Assembly (NCBI GenBank): GCA_018818165.1
Contig: JAHISP010000084.1
Span: 124,001 to 188,000, forward strand
Reading direction: 5' to 3'
DNA: 64,000 bases
Source: Bacteroidota bacterium
GTDB lineage: Bacteria > Bacteroidota > Ignavibacteria > Ignavibacteriales > Melioribacteraceae
In this document: positions 45,621-52,451 of the stretch, piece by piece
Layout: each line of letters starts with the position of its first letter
Position numbering within the stretch: position 1 is the stretch's first letter
Translations under genes and position numbers: made by a program
The notes under the pieces: generated by a model
Told to the model about the DNA's origin: nothing
The model's database searches: none
What the model saw: only the letters and a program-made list of their open reading frames with translations

Positions 45621-47903
45621 TCACTTGAGTAAGATGAATTTAGATGAACCTGAGAATTTGTCTAAGTTCATTTCTAAGGATTTAGCTTTCAAAGTATAAA
45701 TATATATTCCACTTGCTACTGCTACACCTTCATTACTTTCACCATTCCACATAATTTCGTGATATCCAGTTGCTTGGTTAGCTACTTCTAGAGTTCTTAT
45801 TTCACTTCCCATTATATCATAAATTTTTATTTCAACATCAGAATTGCAAGGAAGCACATATTTTATATTTGTTGATGGATTGAAAGGATTAGGATAATTC
45901 CCGATAATTTTAAATTCCTTTGGTAATTCTATTTCACTTAGATTAATCGATTTTTTTTCCATTGGAATACTTGTGTGTATTCTTGTTTCAGGGCAACCAA
46001 TAAGATTATGAGAATAACTTAAATAATGCCTAGAATGAGTATTATTATTTTTTGAAATAAGTTCTGCAACACCTAGATGCCTATTTCCACCTTCAATTAG
46101 ATCAGCAAAATCTTCAAAAAGATGATACGAAGAATAAACCCATCCAAATCTGGTGTTACCTAAAAAAGCTGTTCCTCCAGCTAAGTTGTTAACAGTAAAA
46201 CTTTCTCCTAAATTATAATCTCCAGCATTCGTATGATAATCGTCAAAGGGTGTTTGATCACAGCCAATGGAATAAATAATTGCTGGAGAATCAAAATTTG
46301 TCAAATTATCCAGTGCATCTTGGTTTTCTAATTGTTCAGCTGTTGCAACCTCAATAGCATCTTCTGCGTTGAGGCACCACCTTGGCATTTCGTTATGAAA
46401 TGCAGACATAGTTGTAACACCGTTGGGAGCACCATGGCCAAACCATCCATAAAAACCGTATATACTATTCATTTCATCTAATACTTGATGTGCTGTTGGT
46501 GAAGTTGGATTTAGTATATTAGCTCCTGGCTGTTCACGCCAAATTGTTGTGTTGAATGATGGGAGATGATTTCTTACAGCTTCTGCTTGATTACCATCTT
46601 GCATTTGATCAGATTCAAACATAAAACAGTCCACGACATAATCTGGATCACCATTACCAGGATTTTGTTCATACAATATTACTTTATCACTCCAATCACT
46701 TATTTCCTGACCAGTAGTACATAATAATCTTCCTACAAAAAATTCTGGGTAGTAGTCTGGAGAATCATTTGTTACTTCACCAGTATATTGATCTCCATCA
46801 ACATTCCAATTACCATTTCTATCTGCAAAATATAAATCCGCAGGAATTCTAAAACCATCAATAATAGTATGCCATGCACCACTAGCCCAATAAACATAAT
46901 CCCATGTATTGTTATCTCCACATCCATACCTAATTGGAACGACACTAAAATCGCCAGCTAACAATACCCAAGTTCCACCAAGTTCCCAAAGATCATTCAG
47001 GTATGCTCTAATCCTTCCAGCATTATCAAATAGATTTGATACCTGATCACCATTATATTCGTTGTAAATTGAACCTGTTGTAACTACCCCAATATTAAGC
47101 CCTTTACCGTTCTTATAATTTACAAAGTCAGTAAAATAAGGTTCTAAATCACTAGAAGTAATTATTGTATACTCATAAAATTGACAAGGATCAGGTTTCC
47201 TTAATTGATTTTCTCCTGCAATAAATTTTTCAGTCAATAATGGTTTCTGTTGATATTTTAAAATATCATCTTTATTGTCAACAATAGACTTTAATGCATT
47301 ATCCCATATTTCTTGTGTTTCAAACGTTCTAACTTTTGGAAATTCTATTGTTTTGCTATTAGATTTAAGTGATAATTCAATTTGAATATTATCTAATTCC
47401 TCTAGTTGATCTAATTTTGGATAGTATTGGAAAGGAATTACCTGAAGTGTAATTATATGATTATTATTATCAAGATAACCACTATGTACAAATTCAACTA
47501 TTTTCTCTGGCCAAATTTTTTCGGATTCGTAAATGTTTGGATCTGGTTTCACAAAATCTGGTTTAATTACTTCTATAGAAGTCGGAATATCTGGTTGTGT
47601 TGGGAAGATTTTGTTTGATAAAGTTTGTTTTTTGCTCAAGTCAAATGTATACTTAATCTTATCTACTTCTTGTTGAGCGGGTATAATAAGTTTTATAAAT
47701 TTAACTGGTAGATTCGGAGCTCCAACTTTTTCAACTTGGTCAAGATTTTCCCAAGTTAATTTTTGATAAGATTCACCATCTTTAGCTAATTTAAGTTCAT
47801 ACTGTAATTTTGATTTTTCAAATTCGACTTTATAAGATATTTGAGCATTAACAATAAGTGAAAAACCAACAACTATTAAAATACAATAGATTAATGTTTT
47901 CAT
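45621..47903 (-). CDS. C25 (gingipain-like) cysteine peptidase with C-terminal sorting domain
   Basis: The 760-residue protein has a signal peptide (ILIVVGFSLIVNAQ), a prodomain (about 25-230), and a C25 peptidase domain (about 240-640). The catalytic pair lies in FYGWFGHGAPNGVTT (His490) and PAIIYSIGCDQTPFDD (Cys548), with ILLAGDFSVVPIRYG-type sequence before them. The C-terminus has NYPNPFNPSTNIKYVLP and SGIYIYTLKA, the type IX sorting signature. The ATG at 47903 is preceded by TTGGAG; a TTG at 47915 is possible. The same sorting tail as the FG-GAP gene next door suggests both use one secretion route. Confidence 0.92.
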   Translation of the reverse strand: MKTLIYCILIVVGFSLIVNAQISYKVEFEKSKLQYELKLAKDGESYQKLTWENLDQVEKVGAPNLPVKFIKLIIPAQQEVDKIKYTFDLSKKQTLSNKIFPTQPDIPTSIEVIKPDFVKPDPNIYESEKIWPEKIVEFVHSGYLDNNNHIITLQVIPFQYYPKLDQLEELDNIQIELSLKSNSKTIEFPKVRTFETQEIWDNALKSIVDNKDDILKYQQKPLLTEKFIAGENQLRKPDPCQFYEYTIITSSDLEPYFTDFVNYKNGKGLNIGVVTTGSIYNEYNGDQVSNLFDNAGRIRAYLNDLWELGGTWVLLAGDFSVVPIRYGCGDNNTWDYVYWASGAWHTIIDGFRIPADLYFADRNGNWNVDGDQYTGEVTNDSPDYYPEFFVGRLLCTTGQEISDWSDKVILYEQNPGNGDPDYVVDCFMFESDQMQDGNQAEAVRNHLPSFNTTIWREQPGANILNPTSPTAHQVLDEMNSIYGFYGWFGHGAPNGVTTMSAFHNEMPRWCLNAEDAIEVATAEQLENQDALDNLTNFDSPAIIYSIGCDQTPFDDYHTNAGDYNLGESFTVNNLAGGTAFLGNTRFGWVYSSYHLFEDFADLIEGGNRHLGVAELISKNNNTHSRHYLSYSHNLIGCPETRIHTSIPMEKKSINLSEIELPKEFKIIGNYPNPFNPSTNIKYVLPCNSDVEIKIYDIMGSEIRTLEVANQATGYHEIMWNGESNEGVAVASGIYIYTLKAKSLEMNLDKFSGSSKFILLK

Positions 47904-48036
47904 TTCAAACTCCAAGTTAAAAATTATGTAATTATTTACTTATGTTTACAAATTGATCTAAACAAATCCAGAAGGGAAGAAATTCTTTGACGATATTGTA
48001 TGATTCACTGCCATTCTTAAACCTGTTAGTAAATAT

Positions 48037-48292
48037 AACTTTAAAGAATTTTATCCACCAAAATAACTGTGGACAGGTCTGCAAATGAGAAAAAAAACAT
48101 AAGGCCACATTCATTCATTTCATTTACAGATAGAAAATCATTTAACTATTTGTTTTCAAGAAATGCAGCTAAATTAAAAACCCAGAACAAACATCCCACA
48201 AAAAACATATTTTCTGCATTTTTTAAAAAGTAACTTAACCAAAAAGAGAGTTTTATCCAAAAATTTTCAAAAACCATTTTTAATTATTTGGT
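48037..48292. repeat. Direct repeat, copy 1, downstream side of AbiE
   Basis: About 256 bases that match 50163-50415 in the same direction. The last 61 bases (48232-48292) are identical to 50355-50415; the rest is diverged but alignable, for example TTAAAAACCCAGAACAAACA shared in both. It ends 20 bases before the abiEii stop. The remainder of the gap (47904-48036) shows nothing. Confidence 0.85.
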
Positions 48293-48312
48293 ACACACCA
48301 CTTATCATATTT

Positions 48313-49170
48313 TTATAAGTTTTTATTCAGAACTTCTATTAATCCATTTATAACATCATCCACATTGGGCAAATATTCTTTAGGAATTTGATGTGTCAAA
48401 CTACTTTCCCAAGCAGTTTTAATAATCTTTATTGAACCGATATTTATTAGCTGTTCAACATTTTTATATTCTAATCCTTTAAATTCCATCTTTGATAAAA
48501 AAGCTGCCTTTATTTCTTTCCAATCCTCATCCTTAATTGAACTTTTCAAGTTGTAAATATCATAATAATCACGTGGAGCAGAATATGAACGCTGGACTAA
48601 CGCTCTAATTTTTTCGGCTATAACTTCTTTTAAACTGTAACATGGTATTTTTCCGCTCCCATTCAAAAGAGAATCCGAATAAGGATGAGTTATTTCTTTT
48701 AACTCTGGCTCAAATACTATTCTTTCATATAAAGTAATTTCCACTTTAATATTTGTCGCCCATCTTTCGGGGCTTGGCGGTTCTTGATTTTTTGAATGAT
48801 TAGCGCCCCAATATTTTAACTTTGTCTGATAACCAGTTAACCTATCTTTATGCCTAAGTTCGGAAATTTCTTGAATATGAAAGAGAATTCCTGAACTATT
48901 TTTAACTATTTTAATTACATCATTCAATATTTTACGAGTTAATTTGTAATCAGTCGTGCGTGAAGTAAAATCTAGGTCCTCAGAAAAACGATAATTTGGA
49001 AAGTAACATTTGCGAAGTGCTGTGCCTCCTTTAAAAACCAATTTGTCTTTGTGTTCATCTACAGAATAAAATGCCGAAAGGAAATGTCCCAAAACCCAAT
49101 CTTTATCAACCGTATCGGGTGGAACTTTCCACTCAATCGATTTATCGGTTATTTCCTTTTTTAGAATCAT
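48313..49170 (-). CDS. abiEii: AbiEii/AbiGii-family nucleotidyltransferase toxin
   Basis: The 285-residue protein has the toxin nucleotidyltransferase motifs LVFKGGTALRKCYFPNYRFS and EDLDFTS, in which the GG-TAL loop and DLD bind the nucleotide and metal. YSLKEVIAEKIRALVQRSYS and PRDYYDIYNLK are also typical of the family. This is the toxin of a type IV toxin-antitoxin system; related toxins modify tRNA 3' ends or otherwise stop growth during phage attack. It lies one base after the antitoxin gene. Both genes are bracketed by direct repeats. Confidence 0.93.
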   Translation of the reverse strand: MILKKEITDKSIEWKVPPDTVDKDWVLGHFLSAFYSVDEHKDKLVFKGGTALRKCYFPNYRFSEDLDFTSRTTDYKLTRKILNDVIKIVKNSSGILFHIQEISELRHKDRLTGYQTKLKYWGANHSKNQEPPSPERWATNIKVEITLYERIVFEPELKEITHPYSDSLLNGSGKIPCYSLKEVIAEKIRALVQRSYSAPRDYYDIYNLKSSIKDEDWKEIKAAFLSKMEFKGLEYKNVEQLINIGSIKIIKTAWESSLTHQIPKEYLPNVDDVINGLIEVLNKNL

Positions 49171-49171
49171 T

Positions 49172-49972
49172 TTAATAAAGCTCTTTACTCAAATTCACAA
49201 TTTCATTCATACTAACATTTAGCCTTAACCGCCAATTCAAAATAAATTCGCCACTATCTTTGCCTGCTGAATCAATTAGAGTATATTTTTTATTTACTTT
49301 AAGTTTTGCATACTTTATAAATGTTTGTAATCCCTTTTTGTTCAATAACTCTGACAAAAAACCGAGTCTTTTTGTTACTGAAAGATTGTTTACCGCTTCG
49401 GCATATTCAATCATTTTATTGCTATTAAGTTTTGCTAGTGAAAATGCCGACAATAACAAATCGAAACCGCCGGAATATATTGACAAATCGAAGCAATCAA
49501 TAATTGTTTTTTCAATATCGGTTATTGCGTAACTGTTGTTTCCGTAACCAAGCGATGTTATACCAACTCTTTTTCTTTCTGGAATTGTTACAAATTGATA
49601 ATGCACTCCAAGTATTGTTTTATCTTTTTTCCTTTTTGTTGTTTGAATAAATACTTTGTTAGGAAAGCGTGATGTTAAACCGTGTATGTTTAAAGCCGAC
49701 CAATATGCAACAGCACTGTTTTGTGAAATAAATGTACCAATTACATTTTGATTGTTAAAACTTTTAACTGCATAATATCCTTTTTGGAGTCTATAAATAA
49801 AGTTTTTGTGAACTAAGTTTTCTAACACTTCATTTATATTCGAGAATGAGTGGCTTAATTGTTCTTCAATGCCATATATTGTAAAATACTCTACTTCTTT
49901 TTCGTTCAATAATTGAAGAAAAAGAAGCTGGTCTTTTGTTAAACTTGATGATATATAAACGCTATCTGCCAT
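49172..49972 (-). CDS. abiEi: AbiEi-family antitoxin/transcriptional regulator
   Basis: A 266-residue protein with an N-terminal winged-helix domain (about residues 10-72: IYGIEEQLSHSFSNINEVL, LVHKNFIYRLQKGYYAVKS) and a C-terminal AbiEi domain (SQNSAVAYWSALNIHGLTSR, YAITDIEKTIIDCFDLSIYS). AbiEi represses its own promoter by binding inverted repeats and neutralises AbiEii without direct contact. Two inverted repeats lie 18 to 60 bases upstream of the ATG, as expected for autorepression. Confidence 0.9.
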   Translation of the reverse strand: MADSVYISSSLTKDQLLFLQLLNEKEVEYFTIYGIEEQLSHSFSNINEVLENLVHKNFIYRLQKGYYAVKSFNNQNVIGTFISQNSAVAYWSALNIHGLTSRFPNKVFIQTTKRKKDKTILGVHYQFVTIPERKRVGITSLGYGNNSYAITDIEKTIIDCFDLSIYSGGFDLLLSAFSLAKLNSNKMIEYAEAVNNLSVTKRLGFLSELLNKKGLQTFIKYAKLKVNKKYTLIDSAGKDSGEFILNWRLRLNVSMNEIVNLSKELY

Positions 49973-49990
49973 TACTTTTTATGTTTTGTA

Positions 49991-50032
49991 AAGACCCATT
50001 ATTTAGGTCTTATTGTTACTTAATTGGTAACA
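49991..50032 (-). promoter_or_regulatory. Paired inverted repeats upstream of abiEi (candidate autoregulatory operator)
   Basis: AAGACC and GGTCTT (49991-50011) are exact complements with a nine-base loop. TGTTAC and GTAACA (50014-50032) are exact complements with a seven-base loop. Two inverted repeats in a row just before the antitoxin gene match how known AbiEi proteins bind their promoters. The rest of the gap (50033-50162) shows nothing. Confidence 0.65.
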
Positions 50033-50162
50033 CAAATATAAGCATAATTAACAACGAATAAACAAAATATAAATTATCATATTTTTACTTTTATCAAACC
50101 AACCTCCAGTGAACAATCTTTACCTCGCTTTTTTGCATATTTACCTCAATAATATTCTACCT

Positions 50163-50415
50163 AACTTTAATAATTTTATCACCCAAAATAAGATTGGACA
50201 AATCTGGAAATGAGTAAAAACATGAAACCACTTTTATTCATTTCAATTACAGATAAAAAAACATTTAACTATTTATTTCCAAGAAATGCAGTTAAATTAA
50301 AAACCCAGAACAAACATCCCATAATAATCTTATTTTCCGCATTTCTTAAAAAGCAACTTAACCAAAAAGAGAGTTTTATCCAAAAATTTTCAAAAACCAT
50401 TTTTAATTATTTGGT
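50163..50415. repeat. Direct repeat, copy 2, upstream side of AbiE
   Basis: About 253 bases in the same direction as 48037-48292, with 61 identical bases at the right end. A 90-residue open frame starting at 50210 covers most of this copy, but copy 1 has a stop five codons into the matching frame, so the repeat is not conserved as coding. Confidence 0.85.
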
Positions 50416-50484
50416 TCAAAATATTATCGCGTTATCATATTCTATACTTCGGCAATTATGGTTGTTTGTTGCCGATAATTAGTT

Positions 50485-50889
50485 TTAAGCCTTTCTGATT
50501 CTTCCAATAATTATTGGCGCAAATAATGTCGCCATTAGTACCAAAATCCAGAATCTTCCTTTTAGAATGTTATAATCCGCTAATAGTTTTTCCCAAGGAT
50601 GACCCATCACAAAATGACCAAAGATAAATTCAAATAAAACAGTAAGAATTAGCCAAAAAACACCAATAAGCATTAATTCTTTTCTATCTAATTCTGTGTG
50701 CAAAATTTTAAGAAAAATAAAAGTGCCGCCAAATAAAATGGATATAATTAAAAATGTGCTAATTATATGTGCAATTGAGCTTCCAAGATTTGGAGAAAGA
50801 ATGAACTGCCGAAAAGTCCCGTTTAAAATTGCCATTATTACAAAAACCAACCACATACCTAAACTTTTTAATACTAATGAAATTTTCAT
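50485..50889 (-). CDS. Four-helix membrane protein of unknown function
   Basis: About 134 residues with four hydrophobic segments. The region NGTFRQFILSPNLGSSIAHI after helix 1 and FEFIFGHFVMGHPWEKLLAD after helix 3 carry the conserved residues. This resembles a small family of uncharacterised bacterial membrane proteins with FEF.FGH.VMG. The ATG at 50889 with GGAAAAGGT upstream is preferred to one at 50916. It lies next to the AbiE direct repeat and has no obvious functional link to it. Confidence 0.75.
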   Translation of the reverse strand: MKISLVLKSLGMWLVFVIMAILNGTFRQFILSPNLGSSIAHIISTFLIISILFGGTFIFLKILHTELDRKELMLIGVFWLILTVLFEFIFGHFVMGHPWEKLLADYNILKGRFWILVLMATLFAPIIIGRIRKA

Positions 50890-51228
50890 ACCTTTTCCGC
50901 TTTTATTCACGAACATACAAAATTCTTTACTGTAGTTGTTACAAATTTACATTACTAGTCCGCTATATTATTATTTCTAATCTCATATTTTTGCTCAAAA
51001 TTATTACATAAAGCTAAACTATAGTTGTAACTTGCCAAGCGAAATCTTTTTTATCAAATTTCAGCTATATTTTACACAACATAAATAAATACCTCACATC
51101 TTTTTATTGGATAAATATCTATATTTGTTATGCAGTTTGTAACACTAAATAATTTTAGAATTGAAACTTAAATTTGAATTGCAAATTGTAATAAACTTAA
51201 TGAAAATTAACAGATATTGCGTGATTAA
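50890..51228. other. A+T-rich intergenic stretch
   Basis: I see no gene, RNA or repeat here. It separates the divergent membrane protein (minus) and the zinc-ribbon-like microprotein (plus) and should hold their promoters. Confidence 0.5.
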
Positions 51229-51387
51229 ATGAAACCCAAAACACTTTGCGAATGGAATAAAACGGATATAAAAGAGAACAAAGAGATTATAATCACTTTG
51301 GCAAAAACACCAAATTTATATTGCAAAAAATGCGCCCGCATTTCAAATGATGAAAACTATCTTTGTAAACCAGAAAAAATTAAGTAG
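51229..51387 (+). CDS. 52-residue microprotein with zinc-ribbon-like cysteines
   Basis: An ATG opens a 52-codon frame. It begins KTLCEWNKTDIKENKEIII and ends LYCKKCARISNDENYLCKP. The C-x2-C and the later Cys before KP give three close cysteines plus one near the N-terminus, a zinc-ribbon-like arrangement. I recall similar very short proteins with CEW...CxxCxRxxxDExxLCKP in this phylum group, but I cannot name a characterised one. Short length limits confidence. Confidence 0.65.
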   Translation: MKPKTLCEWNKTDIKENKEIIITLAKTPNLYCKKCARISNDENYLCKPEKIK

Positions 51388-51422
51388 TTGAATTTTGTAA
51401 ACTCAACTACTCTTAAATTTTA

Positions 51423-51506
51423 CTATTTATCCAACAATTTTCTAAACCAAAAATCCACATCTAATTTAACCGAATGTGCATATTGGGGATTTCTAATTCC
51501 GTGGCG
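51423..51506 (-). pseudogene. C-terminal fragment of a second S9 peptidase
   Basis: In the minus frame this reads RHGIRNPQYAHSVKLDVDF then WFRKLLDK and a stop. It matches the last 27 residues of the intact S9 peptidase at 52452 at 24 positions, including the catalytic His. The rest of the gene is missing. The codons are diverged, so this is probably an old paralogue whose body was lost, not a recent copy. Confidence 0.8.
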
Positions 51507-51598
51507 TTTATAATATTTCCAATAGTTTCCCAAATCACATTCATAATGGAATTATTTTTGCATTGAAAGCAAAATTATAATTATGAATTACAACAATA

Positions 51599-51616
51599 TG
51601 TACATATATTTGTACA
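51599..51616 (+). promoter_or_regulatory. YefM-type operator boxes
   Basis: Two TGTACA boxes (51599-51604 and 51611-51616) lie 12 bases apart, just before the antitoxin gene. YefM of E. coli binds palindromes with this same TGTACA core to repress its own operon. The position and paired layout fit autorepression by the antitoxin-toxin complex. Confidence 0.75.
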
Positions 51617-51638
51617 CATAAATAATTTAGAGGTTAAA

Positions 51639-51893
51639 ATGCTAACTACTACAATGTCTGAGTTTAGAAATAATATGAAAATGTATCTTAATAAAGTTGA
51701 TGAAAGTCTTGAAACGCTTTTAATTAATCGTGGAAAAGATAAAGGTGTAGTTATTATGTCCTTGGATGAATTCAACGCTTTGCAAACCACTCAGCACGAA
51801 TTATCTTCTTTTGCTAATGAAAGTCGGTTAGATTCAGCAATCAAAAAGTTAAGCGATGGAAAATCATTCGAAAAAGAGTTAATTGAAGAATGA
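51639..51893 (+). CDS. yefM: YefM/Phd-family antitoxin
   Basis: An 84-residue antitoxin. The N-terminal Phd/YefM DNA-binding domain begins LTTTMSEFRNNMKMYLNKVD, with NRGKDKGVVIMSLDEFNAL as the second signature. The C-terminal half is charged and would wrap the toxin. GAGG precedes the ATG. The stop overlaps the toxin start by four bases, so the antitoxin is translated first, as usual for type II systems. Confidence 0.94.
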   Translation: MLTTTMSEFRNNMKMYLNKVDESLETLLINRGKDKGVVIMSLDEFNALQTTQHELSSFANESRLDSAIKKLSDGKSFEKELIEE

Positions 51894-52153
51894 AATACAA
51901 GTACCTCTTTATTGAGGAATCATGGGAAGACTATCTTTATTGGCAAACAACCGATAAAAAAATTCTCAAACGGATAAATGAAATATTAAAGGATATCTCT
52001 AGAACACCTTTTGATGGAATTGGAAAACCCGAACCATTAAAACATAAATACAAAGGCTTTTGGTCGCGCAGAATAACTGACGAACACAGACTTATATATC
52101 AAATTAAAAACGATGAAATTAGAGTTGTGAAATGTCGATTTCATTATGATTAG
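51890..52153 (+). CDS. yoeB: YoeB/Txe-family mRNA interferase toxin
   Basis: An 87-residue RelE-fold toxin. EESWEDYLYWQTTDKKILKR, GIGKPEPLKHKYKGFWSRRI and TDEHRLIYQI with the terminal CRFHYD are the YoeB signature; the Glu, Arg and C-terminal His-Tyr form the active site. It cleaves mRNA at the ribosome. It forms a complete module with the preceding antitoxin. Confidence 0.95.
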   Translation: MKYKYLFIEESWEDYLYWQTTDKKILKRINEILKDISRTPFDGIGKPEPLKHKYKGFWSRRITDEHRLIYQIKNDEIRVVKCRFHYD

Positions 52154-52161
52154 GCGTAAAT

Positions 52162-52323
52162 ATGAAAAAGATAATTATTTCTACCGTTGGAACAAGTTTG
52201 CTTACTAACATTGCTAGTAAAGAAGAAAGAACAAAAATTTATACTAATTCAAATTGTTCCCAAAATGAATGCAATAAAGAAATTGTTGAATTTGTTGAAA
52301 AATTAGAAAAAATATCATTCTAA
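52162..52323 (+). pseudogene. Truncated CARF-domain protein remnant
   Basis: A 53-residue frame starts 9 bases after the YoeB stop. It reads KKIIISTVGTSLLTNIASKE and then EIVEFVEKLEKISF, then stops. The TVGTSLLTN strand-loop is the nucleotide-binding start of CARF domains of the type found in Csx1/Csm6/Card1-like and APE2256-family proteins, which are normally several hundred residues long. Nothing downstream continues it in any frame I could follow. This is therefore most likely the N-terminal stub of a lost gene. The following gap (52324-52451) holds only low-complexity TCAACC/TCAATC repeats. Confidence 0.6.
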
Positions 52324-52451
52324 AAATTAAAAACAAGTGATTCATTAGACATCTTAATCTCAACCTTTACCTCAACCGTGCCCTCAATCTTTATTTCACA
52401 TTTAATAGAATTGGAACTGAAGAACATTGATTTAATGCTAAATTCTTTCTT

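Noticed and set aside
48313-50415. AbiE segment as an insertion sequence
   Set aside because: There is no transposase gene and no terminal inverted repeat; the flanking repeats are direct and long.
50210-50482. 90-residue plus-strand open frame
   Set aside because: It lies in the AbiE direct repeat. The other copy has a stop early in the matching frame, so the repeat is not conserved as coding.
51200-52451. CRISPR array near the CARF remnant
   Set aside because: I looked for regularly spaced direct repeats here and across the window and found none.
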